Part shown: piece by piece, positions 42,560 through 52,300 of the stretch
Layout of the letters: the number at the start of each line of letters is the position of its first letter
Position numbering within the stretch: position 1 is the first letter of the stretch
NCBI GenBank assembly: GCA_046482825.1
Contig: JAWOEI010000081.1
Span: 62,001 to 126,000, forward strand
DNA length: 64,000 nt
Reading direction: 5' to 3'
From: M55B167 sp046482825
GTDB lineage: Bacteria > Verrucomicrobiota > Kiritimatiellia > RFP12 > UBA1067
The notes under the pieces: model-generated
Database searches by the model: none
Told to the model about the DNA's origin: nothing
What the model saw: the letters and a program-made list of their open reading frames with translations, nothing else
Program-made: the position numbers and the translations under genes

Positions 42560-45016
42560 TTACTCCTCGAAAAAATGCGGCAGCAGGCGCTTGATTATAT
42601 CCGCATCAACATCAAATGTTTCCACCGCCTGTTCGGCAAGTTTGCCGGCATAATCCTGCGCAACGGTACTATCAGGATAAAACACCTTCAGAAACAGCGC
42701 AGTGTTGGTCAGCAAACGTGAGTACTCACGAATTCGCATCTCTTGTTTTGCTGTTTCGCCGACATTCGCAGCAATAAGCTCAGCAGCCTCTTTAAACCGT
42801 TCCTGATAGAAATCCCGCCAGAACATTCTGGTACTGCCCACGGTCAGCCACTTTTCATCGGATTCAGTTATCACACCACCCTTGGAAAACTTATAGTCGT
42901 TCGCCTTTTCAGAAAGATACCTGTGAAATTCCTTAATACGGTTGACACGCTCTTTTGCAGTGGAAAGAAATACAAAAGCTTCCTCGGTTTCAATCTCGCT
43001 CTCGACTGATTTCAATATGCGCAAAGCCTCACGGAAACGCAATTCCCTGAGCGGTTCTGCACAATTGCTCTCCGCAACTTCAATACGCTCCTTTTCATTC
43101 TGCACTTTCTCTTTATGCGCCTGCATAGCGGCTTTCTTTGCAGCCTCTGCAGCCGCCTTGCGCGCCAGGCGTTTCTTTTCAGCCTTCTCCCGCAGTTTCT
43201 TTGCGTGCAGGGCCTCGACATCGGATTCAACAGTTGCCAGTGTAACTTTCAGGTTAGACAACAGATCTCTGACCACTCTGATTTCCGGTATCATACTCAT
43301 ACCCGATACCTTTGAACTCATACTGTTCGCAACTTCTATCATTTCCTTCTTGGTATCAACACCCCCTCTGCTCAAGTTTTCAAGCTTTTTGAGGGAAGCT
43401 TCCACTTCGGCCACAACGTGGTCTGCCGCTTTAGCGGCACGTTTCACGGCATAGGCATCCATATACATCTGATACACAGTTTGAGCGACAGGATGAGCAT
43501 CTTCAGGCAAGCCTGCAGACTCAGAGGACTTTTTCTTCACAGGAGCTGAACTTTTGCTATCCGCTTCCGCCTCCTCAGCATCCGGCGGCATGGAATACTC
43601 CGGTTCAGGGGGAATCATACCAGCACAGGCGTCTTCTTCCAGCACCGCTTCTGCCATTCGGGTGGCTTCTTCAGCATATCCCATGGCCTCAGGGATTTTT
43701 GCTTTGATTTTCGCGGCATTCCTTCCGGCAATTTTGACGGCCTTCCTGCCGTTGGCAAGCACTTTATCCTGAACACGGCGGACAGCTTCAATTCTGGCCG
43801 CTTCTTTTTTCTTTTCGTTCATGTGCCTGAAACCGATAACAGCCCCGATCAGGGCAATCAGTCCGACAAAAATCAGAGCAGCCACAAGCACCATTTTTTT
43901 ACAGCCTGACGACTGCGCGGCTTTATCATCCTCGCCGTTTTCTTCATCAGCTCCCTTTTCGTCCATGTTACCGGGAACATGTATTCTTTTGGAGCTGTTC
44001 CGATCAAACTCAATAGCATTTTTACCTTTGATCTTGATTCTATGCGAACTTTTCTTCAGAGAAACAGGACCGGCCTTTGAAAGAAAGCGTTTCATATCCC
44101 CCAGCAACGATCCGTACGTGGGATAACGTTTGGATGGATCAACCTCAAGCATCCTCTGGATAAGCGCCTCCACTTCAGGGGGAATTTCCCTGCCTGTGAC
44201 TTCGCTCATAGGCTTGGCTGGACCTTCAAATCGGGCTTTTACCACAGCAGTTGCATCAGGACCGTCAAAAGGCGGCTTGTTTGCTATCGCGTGATAAAGG
44301 GTGGCACCCAGCGAATAAATATCAGCCCGGTAATCCGTTTTTTGACGACGCACTTTTTCAGGAGCGATATAAAACGGCGTTCCCCAAACCTCATTGTTAT
44401 TACTGGAACTGAGAGCAACCAGACCGAAATCAACCAGTTTAGCGTTGTTCTCCTCATCAAAAAGAATATTCTCCGGCTTGACGTCGCCATGAACCAGACC
44501 AGCTTCAGCAGCCTCACGAAGCCCTTCGGCAATCTGTTTCCCGATCAGAACCGCCTGAGCAGGATCAACCCCGTTCTGCTCCTGCATCATATCTTCCAGA
44601 CTACCATGCGAAACAAGCTCCATAACGATATAGGGCTGTCCGTACTGCTGTCCGAAAGAATAAATCTGAGCGATATGCGGATTGTTGAGTTTAGCCGCGG
44701 CCTGCGCTTCACGTTGAAAGGTTTCAACAAAATCAATGTCGTCACCAAGACTTTGAAGCATCACCTTGATGGCAACATCCCGATTAAGGCCTTCATCCTT
44801 AGCCCTGTATACCCCCCCCATTCCTCCTGCCCCCAGTAACTCTATGAGCAGGAAAGGACCGAATTTAGCTGGCACCTGAAAAACCTGAGAGCATTTCGGA
44901 CACTCTACATTAGTAAAAGCGGGCAGACCCTCCACTACGAGAGGCTCATTGCATTTAGGGCAAAAGGCTTCACTAACAGGATCAGTATAAATATGGGATT
45001 CCTTGACAACTTGCAT
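42560..45016 (-). CDS. Membrane Ser/Thr kinase with N-terminal zinc ribbon and coiled-coil C-terminus
   Basis: About 818 residues from ATG 45016, which has AAGG 8 bases upstream; the GTG at 45043 lacks a site. An N-terminal zinc ribbon (FCPKCNEPL ... VECPKCSQVF, four Cys) precedes the kinase domain: LLGAGGMGGVYRAKD, AIKVMLQ, LVHGDVKPENILFDEE (HGD for HRD), LVDFGLVA and WGTPFYIAPEKV. A membrane helix follows near residue 380 (MVLVAALIFVGLIALIGAVI). The extracytoplasmic part is about 420 residues, with long Lys/Glu/Ala-rich coiled coils (EKAEKKRLARKAAAEAAKKA). It would relay an outside signal to cytosolic phosphorylation. It is divergent from ruvC and 184 bp from thrC. Confidence 0.88.
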   Translation of the reverse strand: MQVVKESHIYTDPVSEAFCPKCNEPLVVEGLPAFTNVECPKCSQVFQVPAKFGPFLLIELLGAGGMGGVYRAKDEGLNRDVAIKVMLQSLGDDIDFVETFQREAQAAAKLNNPHIAQIYSFGQQYGQPYIVMELVSHGSLEDMMQEQNGVDPAQAVLIGKQIAEGLREAAEAGLVHGDVKPENILFDEENNAKLVDFGLVALSSSNNNEVWGTPFYIAPEKVRRQKTDYRADIYSLGATLYHAIANKPPFDGPDATAVVKARFEGPAKPMSEVTGREIPPEVEALIQRMLEVDPSKRYPTYGSLLGDMKRFLSKAGPVSLKKSSHRIKIKGKNAIEFDRNSSKRIHVPGNMDEKGADEENGEDDKAAQSSGCKKMVLVAALIFVGLIALIGAVIGFRHMNEKKKEAARIEAVRRVQDKVLANGRKAVKIAGRNAAKIKAKIPEAMGYAEEATRMAEAVLEEDACAGMIPPEPEYSMPPDAEEAEADSKSSAPVKKKSSESAGLPEDAHPVAQTVYQMYMDAYAVKRAAKAADHVVAEVEASLKKLENLSRGGVDTKKEMIEVANSMSSKVSGMSMIPEIRVVRDLLSNLKVTLATVESDVEALHAKKLREKAEKKRLARKAAAEAAKKAAMQAHKEKVQNEKERIEVAESNCAEPLRELRFREALRILKSVESEIETEEAFVFLSTAKERVNRIKEFHRYLSEKANDYKFSKGGVITESDEKWLTVGSTRMFWRDFYQERFKEAAELIAANVGETAKQEMRIREYSRLLTNTALFLKVFYPDSTVAQDYAGKLAEQAVETFDVDADIIKRLLPHFFEE

Positions 45017-45286
45017 GATCGCGACCTTCGAATTTTCAACCACAGAAAAATTACCATATATTTTGCATTATTTGCCTGCGTTTGTCTAACAGATTCTGAA
45101 ATGCCCGTGACAACGGCAGGGAAAAGCGCTATTCTGTCTGCAGGATTAAGGAAGCGTAACATCGTTCTTCTGTCAGTACAGCATGCGGGATTACAGTTCC
45201 CTTTTTACCGTCCGAATCAAGGGGATACACAAGGGCACTGGCTGTAACTTGCTCTTTTTCAACCAATTAAAGCTTTACCATCTTTT
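45017..45286. other. Divergent promoter spacer between the kinase gene and ruvC
   Basis: About 270 bases. An 84-codon frame runs rightward here but overlaps the kinase start and has no recognisable features, so I do not call it. The minus strand has TATA-rich sequence near 45050-45065 that may hold the kinase promoter. The ruvC promoter is likely in the right 100 bases; no clear sites. Confidence 0.4.
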
Positions 45287-45784
45287 ATGCGCGTATTAGG
45301 AATAGACACATCACTGCGTTCAACCGGCATAGGCATTGTGGAAGCACAGGGCTCAGGAATGATCCCCGTTTATTATGGTGTCATAAAAACCGAATCAGGC
45401 CATCTGCTCTCTGATTCGCTGCTGCAACTGCAGGATGGCCTCGAAAAAGTCATAACGGAATATGAACCGCAATTTGCCGCAGTTGAAGGCATTTTCTATG
45501 CCCGCAATGTGAAAACAGCTATGCTGCTCTCACATGCCCGGGGAACTCTGATTGCTCAATGTGCAAAACAGGGAGTACCTGTCTTTGAATATGAACCCCG
45601 CAAAGTGAAGATGGCGGTCGGAGGTTTTGGCGCTTCAAAAAAACCGCAGATTCAGGAGATGGTCAAGACACTGCTTCACCTGGACGGAATACCGCCGCAC
45701 GACGCAGCCGACGCCCTGGCCCTGGCAATCACTCACCTGCACAATAAAACCGCAATACGATTGAACACGGTGAAACCCATCTGA
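45287..45784 (+). CDS. ruvC: Holliday junction resolvase RuvC
   Basis: A 165-residue nuclease that resolves four-way junctions with RuvAB. Acidic residues of the active site are in place: Asp7 in VLGIDTSLRSTGIG, the Glu in FAAVEGIFYARNVKTAML, and the Asp pair in IPPHDAADALALAITH. EYEPRKVKMAVGGFGASKK is the usual DNA-binding stretch. Length is normal. ruvA and ruvB are not in the window. It is followed by a mosaic of short repeats and the B12-binding radical SAM gene. Confidence 0.95.
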   Translation: MRVLGIDTSLRSTGIGIVEAQGSGMIPVYYGVIKTESGHLLSDSLLQLQDGLEKVITEYEPQFAAVEGIFYARNVKTAMLLSHARGTLIAQCAKQGVPVFEYEPRKVKMAVGGFGASKKPQIQEMVKTLLHLDGIPPHDAADALALAITHLHNKTAIRLNTVKPI

Positions 45785-45790
45785 AGCTGC

Positions 45791-45960
45791 GGCATGTGGA
45801 ACGTAGGATGTAGAAAGTGGAATGTAACAAGAAAAGCCCCATTACGTCTGTTCAATCTGTCAAGTCCGTGATCAATACCGGCTCAGGCATGCCACGCCGC
45901 AGGCCTGCGGCTGCGGAACGAAGGCCGAACACTTGCCGCTCGCCACTCGCCGCTCGCTCC
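45791..45960. repeat. Mosaic of short word repeats between ruvC and the radical SAM gene
   Basis: Three blocks. 45793-45822 has GTGGAACGTAGGATGTAGAA followed by AGTGGAATGT (about 8-bp words). 45896-45911 is a perfect 16-bp palindrome, GCCGCAGGCCTGCGGC. 45933-45960 has four 7-bp units: TTGCCGC, TCGCCAC, TCGCCGC, TCGCTCC. The 7-bp unit TYGCCRC recurs as TTGCCAT, TTGCCAC, TTGCCAC at 55674-55694 beside the ETF-QO stop. The blocks are translated in frame as the leader of the radical SAM gene if its GTG start is real. Confidence 0.75.
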
Positions 45961-47433
45961 ATCCTTCTCATAGCCGTTAACGCCCGTTACAGTCACAGTT
46001 CCTATTCGGTACGCACACTCAAGGCCAATCTGCAGGAACTGGAAAAATACTGCGAAATCTATGAGGCCGAGATTTCCATAACACCCTTCCAGCTGGCCGC
46101 GCATATAGTTGAGGCCGGCCCGACCGTCGCCGGTTTTTCTGTATATCTCTGGAACATACGCATTATAGAAGCAACAGCCCGCATTCTACGCAAGGTTGCA
46201 CCGGAGATAAAACTTATTGCGGGCGGGCCTGAATTAACGCCGGATTATAAAAATGCAGATCTCTTTGATCTATGTATTATCGGCGAGGGAGAAAGTGCAC
46301 TGCGGGAGTATTGCAATGAAAATATTGAAAAATGCAGGCCGGGCACACTCACCCGGTACACCCAACGCCCGGTGAGAACACCGGGGCTGCAACAGGGAAC
46401 CATCCGGGAAAAAAACCTTTTAAACGACTCATTGAAAACAGATGTTGAATCTGGAGAATCTTTGGTCATAAAATCCGGACCGGAAAAAATAAAAACCCTC
46501 AAACTTCCCTGTCACCTTTACACTGACGAAGACATCGCAAACAGGGTAGTCTATGTGGAAGCATCACGGGGGTGTCCGTACAGCTGCACATACTGCACAT
46601 CCGCCGGCACCGGTCTGCGCCTGATTCCGCTGAAAAAACTCCTGCCGGAACTGGATATTTTGTGGCAGCGAGGCGTCAGACGATTCAAGTTTCTGGACAG
46701 AAGCTTTACAGCGGCAGGAGAACATGCTTTGGCAATCATGAATTTCTTTCTGAAACGCTGTGAACCCGGGATGTGCCTGCACTTTGAAGTATATACCGAT
46801 ATTCTGCCTGAAAATATAAAAAAGATGCTCGGACGGTTTCCACAGAGATTCCTGCACCTGGAATGCGGAATACAGACACTGAACCCTGATGTTGCTGAAC
46901 GTATCGGACGCAGTAGAGACATTGACAAAACGCTCTGGAACCTCAAATTCCTTGTTGATGAAACAGGCGCCGATGTGCATGCCGATCTCATATTCGGTCT
47001 GCCCGGAGAAAGCGAAAAATCTTTTGCCGCAGGATTCAACAAACTGATCAACATCTGTAATCCTCCGACAGTACAGGTGAATCTCCTCAAAGCCCTGCCG
47101 GGAACCGAGTTGTCAGGCAAAGCTGATTCCTGTAAACTCAAGTTCAATCCCGAGCCCCCCTATGAACTGCTGGCGTCGGATCAGATGGATTTCGCGACAC
47201 TCAACCGTATTCAGCGTTTCGCACGCTGCTGGGAGCTGATTCACAACCGGGATAAATTTAATGATGAAACCGTAAAACTGATGAAGCTGTCGCAGGATGT
47301 GTACGGCACATTTACACGGCTGGCTGAACATATCTACAGGGCTGAGGGGCGTATGCACCGCATTGCGCAGGCGAGGCTGAAAGCACTAGTTGATGAGTTT
47401 ATAAAATTGACGCAACAACCGAATAACACCTGA
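45817..47433 (+). CDS. B12-binding radical SAM protein (DUF4080-like C-terminus)
   Basis: Up to 538 residues. Conserved protein begins at about residue 49 with ILLIAVNARYSHSSYSVRTL, the usual start of the cobalamin-binding Rossmann domain, with LIAGGPELTPDY and LCIIGEGESALREY. The radical SAM domain has the Cys triad in EASRGCPYSCTYCTSAG, and later LECGIQTLNPDVAERIGR and ADLIFGLPGESEKSF. The end (PPYELLASDQMDFATLNRIQ) resembles the DUF4080 tail. Such enzymes usually methylate or rearrange unactivated carbons; the substrate is unknown. The start is doubtful: GTG 45817 and ATG 45889 both lie in the repeat mosaic, where an ATG just before residue 49 would be expected. Confidence 0.8.
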   Translation: MECNKKSPITSVQSVKSVINTGSGMPRRRPAAAERRPNTCRSPLAARSILLIAVNARYSHSSYSVRTLKANLQELEKYCEIYEAEISITPFQLAAHIVEAGPTVAGFSVYLWNIRIIEATARILRKVAPEIKLIAGGPELTPDYKNADLFDLCIIGEGESALREYCNENIEKCRPGTLTRYTQRPVRTPGLQQGTIREKNLLNDSLKTDVESGESLVIKSGPEKIKTLKLPCHLYTDEDIANRVVYVEASRGCPYSCTYCTSAGTGLRLIPLKKLLPELDILWQRGVRRFKFLDRSFTAAGEHALAIMNFFLKRCEPGMCLHFEVYTDILPENIKKMLGRFPQRFLHLECGIQTLNPDVAERIGRSRDIDKTLWNLKFLVDETGADVHADLIFGLPGESEKSFAAGFNKLINICNPPTVQVNLLKALPGTELSGKADSCKLKFNPEPPYELLASDQMDFATLNRIQRFARCWELIHNRDKFNDETVKLMKLSQDVYGTFTRLAEHIYRAEGRMHRIAQARLKALVDEFIKLTQQPNNT

Positions 47434-47482
47434 CTCATCAGTGTCACGGTTTAATGCGTCACTATGTTGTGAATCACAGAAA

Positions 47483-48280
47483 ATGAAGACAGACGTTGAA
47501 AAAATAACGCCCTACGGCGGTGAAGAGCGGAAGAGCATACAGATAGAGCATGCTTTCGACATGATTGCCTATCGCTATGATTTCATGAACAGGCTTCTCT
47601 CGATAGGCATAGACACACTGTGGCGGAAAAAAGCGCTTAAGTTGTTACCGGACACCTGCTCTGACATTCTGGACATAGCGACCGGCACAGGGGATCAGGC
47701 AATCCTTGCGGCCGAAACTTTTCCGCAGGCAAATATTACAGGCATTGATCTCTCTGCAGAAATGCTTGCAATCGCCGAGAAAAAGGCCCGGCGGCAAGGA
47801 CTGTCCGGGAGAATCGCCTTTAAACGGGGTGACTGTTCAGCACTCCCTTTTGACAGCAATTCATTTGATGTCGTTTCAATATCATTCGGCATACGCAATT
47901 TTGAAAGTATGGCCAAAAGCTGCGCTGAAGTGCTCCGTGTTTTAAGACCTGGCGGACTGCTCGTGATACTGGAGTTGTCACGCCCACAGGCAAAATTACT
48001 TTCAGGATTCTACAGTTTCTATCTGAACAAGGTGACGCCAGCATTAGGAAGATTATTTACCGGCAGAACCTTTGAATACACCTACCTTCAGAAATCCATA
48101 GGCTGTGTACCTCAGGGGAATAACATGCTTTCGCTGCTCAGTGATTCCGGCTTTACAGAGTGCAGGAACCAGACCTATACGTTCGGTATATGTTCGTGTT
48201 ACACTGCTGAAAAACACATTTCTGGAAGATTCAAGACCAAAAATAAACCGGATAACAAACAGGTCAGCATACTCCTGTAA
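47483..48280 (+). CDS. ubiE: Demethylmenaquinone/ubiquinone methyltransferase UbiE (MenG)
   Basis: About 265 residues. ATG 47483 is used instead of GTG 47441, because the family begins near VEKITPYGGEERKSIQIEHA. SAM-binding signature ILDIATGTGDQAILAAETFP, ITGIDLSAEMLAIAEKKA, FDVVSISFGIRNFESM, VLRPGGLLVILELSRPQ and FEYTYLQKSI are all typical of UbiE/MenG, which C-methylates the quinone ring in the last step of menaquinone (and one step of ubiquinone) synthesis. The C-terminus has an extra basic tail (GRFKTKNKPDNK). It lies 49 bp after the radical SAM gene and fits the quinone-dependent ETF-QO encoded 7 kb away. Confidence 0.92.
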   Translation: MKTDVEKITPYGGEERKSIQIEHAFDMIAYRYDFMNRLLSIGIDTLWRKKALKLLPDTCSDILDIATGTGDQAILAAETFPQANITGIDLSAEMLAIAEKKARRQGLSGRIAFKRGDCSALPFDSNSFDVVSISFGIRNFESMAKSCAEVLRVLRPGGLLVILELSRPQAKLLSGFYSFYLNKVTPALGRLFTGRTFEYTYLQKSIGCVPQGNNMLSLLSDSGFTECRNQTYTFGICSCYTAEKHISGRFKTKNKPDNKQVSILL

Positions 48281-48329
48281 GCGGGGAACGAGCGATCAGG
48301 AAGTATGCTCCACCTGGAATATCAGACTG

Positions 48330-48350
48330 CCGTCCTCCGCCGGAGGACGG
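48330..48350. repeat. GC-rich hairpin between convergent genes
   Basis: CCGTCCTCC, GCC loop and GGAGGACGG: a perfect 9-bp stem. It lies between the end of ubiE and the end of the CPBP protease gene. A T-run is missing on both sides, so it is at best a weak bidirectional terminator. Confidence 0.5.
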
Positions 48351-48447
48351 AATAAACGCTCTGTGTATAGCATGGAGTAGATTGTAGAGCAGAAAGGGAT
48401 GAAGGGTAAAACTTGAAAGCTCTGAAAGTACAAAAGCGTAAATCAGG

Positions 48448-49290
48448 TCAACACCTGGAAACCAGCAGTGCACAGAATATTGCAGCACCGTTGAAAACCA
48501 TGTGCATAAAGATGGGTGTAAGCAGCGAGCCGGTTGCGGAATAACCGGCGCAAAAGAAAAGGCTGAGAACAAAAATGCTCATAAAGGACGGGGGGTGAAA
48601 ATGAATCAGCGAAAAAAGACAACTTGTAAGCATGGCTGAAAAAACCCAGCTTTTATTCTTCAGAACGGCCGGAAAAAGAATGCCCCGGAAAATAACTTCT
48701 TCCGCCACAGGAGCTACGATCACCGCAGATATAAATATAACCACATACATCAACAGCGTGGTTGAAGGATTCGAAAGCCACTGAACAACAGGCTGATTTT
48801 CCGCTTCCAATCCCGCCTTGACAAACAAGGCGTTGGTCAGAACCGTGACAGACATTGTCGGCGGAATAGCGGCAATACCGTAAATCACTCCTTTGCTAAT
48901 TGCTTTTCTGTAAGAGCACCCGGAACAATGAAACAAACGGCCAAGCCGAGTCCGTCCGTGAAACGCGGCACAGATCATCAGAAATGCCGCTGAGAGAGCA
49001 TATGCCAGAGTACCCGCAACTATACCGGACAGTTCCGGCATTTTATCCTCTGTTGAAGCCTGCATATGACTGGGCACAGTGAAGATAAGCGCCGTAAAAA
49101 GCGTAAGAGCAATAACAGGAAAGGTTAATTTGCGTTTTTTAAGTACGGAAATACGGGCAAACCCGAACATCGGATCCCTGCGGAAAAAACGAAACACGCA
49201 GACAAGGTCAAGAGTTACCGCACTCAGAAGAAATAAAACAACTACGAAGCGCATCGCATACCTGATTAATTCCAGTTTTTCTGTTTCCAA
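48448..49290 (-). CDS. CPBP-family intramembrane metalloprotease
   Basis: A 280-residue protein with about seven membrane helices. The three motifs of the CAAX protease/bacteriocin-processing family are present: VAPVAEEVIFRGILF with Glu197, Glu198 and Arg202; FSLIHFHPPS with His230; and FMHMVFNG with His263 and Asn267. They bind zinc for cleavage inside the membrane. A short loop HCSGCSYRK is Cys-rich. The start is TTG at 49290, behind GGGAG by 7 bases, or ATG 49254 behind AGG. It follows dnaE after 42 bp on the same strand. Substrates are unknown; in other bacteria they include prenylated or bacteriocin-related peptides. Confidence 0.85.
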   Translation of the reverse strand: METEKLELIRYAMRFVVVLFLLSAVTLDLVCVFRFFRRDPMFGFARISVLKKRKLTFPVIALTLFTALIFTVPSHMQASTEDKMPELSGIVAGTLAYALSAAFLMICAAFHGRTRLGRLFHCSGCSYRKAISKGVIYGIAAIPPTMSVTVLTNALFVKAGLEAENQPVVQWLSNPSTTLLMYVVIFISAVIVAPVAEEVIFRGILFPAVLKNKSWVFSAMLTSCLFSLIHFHPPSFMSIFVLSLFFCAGYSATGSLLTPIFMHMVFNGAAIFCALLVSRC

Positions 49291-49332
49291 GTTTTTACTC
49301 CCGCATCACCGCTGTGGATATGCAGACACAAT

Positions 49333-52300
49333 TTACCCGCCGCCGTTCCACCGGGGTCTGTGATACTCTTTATAGACCTCTTTTTTGCAAGCGGCTTTGA
49401 AGAGTTTAGGCCCGAGCATATCCGACAATGCATTGATGAAATCGATAGACGGATCAATTCTCAATGTCTCGTCCGCATCCAGAAGAACTTTGCGTCCATC
49501 AGGATAAACCAGGCATACTCTCAACGGCATTCTGCCGGGATATTTCAAAGCCAGATCACGAAGACCTACCAGTTTATGCTTGAATTTCGCATCATTTGTA
49601 CGTATTGCACCGATAATTCTGGTTCCGAAAACACGCAGTGCATCATGCAGCGGATAAATCTCCTGTGCGACAATCTTGGGGATAGAGGGGGTGTCTTCGT
49701 TAGTCTCTTCCGCATAGCCGTTTCCGTTCCCCATAGAATCGCGTTTATCCACACGTCCGCAAATCAGCAGGGGTGCGTCGTCCTGACAGACTTCCGCATA
49801 TTTCGCATAGGTTTTAGGGAAGACAAGAACTTCGGTGGAAACCTCGCCGTTGTCGAACTGAATAATCGCCCAGGGCTCACCTCTGCTTTTTGAGATACGC
49901 CGCTGCACTCCGACAGCCATGCCAGCAACGCGCACATTGAAATCATTACAGCAACCGCTGAGTTCACGGATTGAACGGGTCTGCGCATTCTTCATAAAAC
50001 CTTTGTAACGATCCAGCGGGTGACCGCTGATAAAAACCCCAAGCATCTCCTTTTCTTTCTTCAACATCTCCTTTTCGCTCCAGGGAGCAACCCTGTCCGG
50101 CAATTCAGAAGGATTGGCGGAACCGGCATCGCCAGCATCCTGAAGTAAACCGAAAAGACTCATCTGACCGCTGGCTTTCTCTTTGGCACTGGCTGAAGCT
50201 CGGGAAAGGGCAAACTCAATGCTGTCGAAAAGCCTGGCTCTATGCATTCCGAAACAATCCATTGCTCCGCTTTTGATCAATGCCTCCAGCACCCTTTTAT
50301 TAGCCGCGGCATTACATACACGTTCACAGAAATCAGCCAGGCTTTTGAATTCGCCGTTTGCATCGCGCTCACGGACGATTGCTTCGGCAGCCCCTGAACC
50401 GACGCCCTTGATTCCGGCCAGGCCGTAGCGTACGCCGTCATGTCCCTCGGGAATAAAGCGTTCACGTCCCTTGTTTACACAGGGTGTCAGAACATTGAAC
50501 CCCATATCCTCGGCTTCAGCCACCAGACCGGGCAGTTTATCGGAATTACCGATTTCAGAAGATATCTGGGCACAGATGAATTCCGCCGGATAGTGCGCTT
50601 TCATGTAGGCGGTCTGATATGTCACCACACCGTATGCCGCCGCATGTGCCTTATTGAATCCGTACCCGGCAAATTTCTCTATGTTGTCAAAAATTTCTCC
50701 GGCCTTGACGGCATCCAAACCTATATGATTTTTACACCCTTCGATAAACTGGGCGCGTTCACTTTCCATCACCTCGAGTTTTTTCTTGCCCATGGCGCGG
50801 CGCAGGATATCCGCGCGGCCGAGAGAGTAGCCTGCCAGAACCTGGGCTGCACGCTGAACCTGTTCCTGATACACCATAATACCGTAAGTTTCTTTCAGTA
50901 CCGGTTCAAGCAAAGGGTGATCGTAATTGACCTTTCTGAGGCCTTTTTTACATTGCACAAAGGTAGGAATGTTGTCCCTAGGTCCCGGACGGTAAAGTGC
51001 CAGGACAGCTATTATCTCCTCGATACAGTTAGGTTTGAGATCCTTGAGAACATTACGCATCCCCGCGGATTCCAGCTGGAAAACTCCGACGGTATCAGCC
51101 CTCTGGAAAAGTTCAAAGGTTTTCGTATCATCCAGCGGAATTTTTTCAAGTTCAATATCCTTGCCGTGAATCAGCTGCACAAGATCAACCGCTTCTTTCA
51201 GAACCGTCAGAGTTTTAAGGCCCAGAAAGTCCATTTTCAGAAGGCCGACGGCTTCAACAGACTCCTTGGCGTACTGGGTTACGGGGTCACCTTCCTTATC
51301 ACGCGTAAGCGGAATCAGATCTATCAGCGGTCTGTCACCTATAACAACACCGGCTGCATGCACACCCGCATTCCGCAATAGTCCTTCCAGAACTGTGGCG
51401 AATTTCATCACATGTTTAAGGTCAGGATCAAGATTACAGGCGGTATCAAACTCTTTATTTTCTTCCCGTGCTTTTTTCAGGGTGATCTTGGGATCATTGG
51501 GTATCATTTTGCACCAGGCGTTGGATCTATCCAGGGGTATTTCCAGAACGCGGGCGATATCACGTATAACGGTTTTCGCGCCCAGTTTTCCATAGGTGAT
51601 AATCTGCGCGCAGCGATCAGCTCCGTATTTACTTTTGACGTATTCAATTACGCGTTCCCGCCTGGCCTGACAAAAATCTATATCAAAATCAGGAGGGGAA
51701 ACTCTTTCAGGATTAAGAAAGCGTTCAAATATAAGATCAAACCTGATGGGATCGAGCTGCGTGATATCCAGAGAATATGCCAGTAGCGATCCGGCACCTG
51801 AACCCCTTCCCGGCCCGACAGGCACCTCATTGGCACGCGCCCATTGGATAAAATCCGCTACCACCAGGAAATAATTGACAAAACCGGTTTTGACAATGAT
51901 GCTGACTTCATAATCGAAACGTCTGACCAGTTCCCGTTCTGTATCACTTACCGGGTTTTCGTAGTCCAGACCATAGTGTTTTTTCAACCCGGCTTTACCG
52001 AGATTTTCAAGGTGGGTCAGAGCATCAATACCATCAGGCGTTCTGAAAGAAGGGAAGTTCAGACTCTCAGCTTTACCATTGGAAAAAGACAGTTCAACAT
52101 TACATTTTTCCGCTATTTCGACAGTTGCATCCAGTGCATCTATATCATCAGGAAAGAGTACTTCCAGTTCCTCCCGTGATTTAAAGTAGAACTCCCTGGA
52201 GGCATATCTCATACGTTTAGGATTGCTCATCACGGTCTGTGTCTGAATACAGAGCATGATTTCATGAGCTTCCGCATGACCGCGCAGCAGATAATGCACA

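Noticed and set aside
44993..45247. 84-codon plus-strand frame between the kinase gene and ruvC
   Set aside because: It overlaps the kinase start, has no ribosome site and no family resemblance.
45896..45960. CRISPR-like repeats
   Set aside because: The units are 7 bp and contiguous, with no spacers and no cas genes.
48330..48350. Intrinsic terminator for ubiE or the CPBP gene
   Set aside because: The stem is perfect but no T-run follows on either strand, so it is listed only as a hairpin.
50440..51381. 313-codon plus-strand frame
   Set aside because: Antisense to dnaE; no recognisable protein features.
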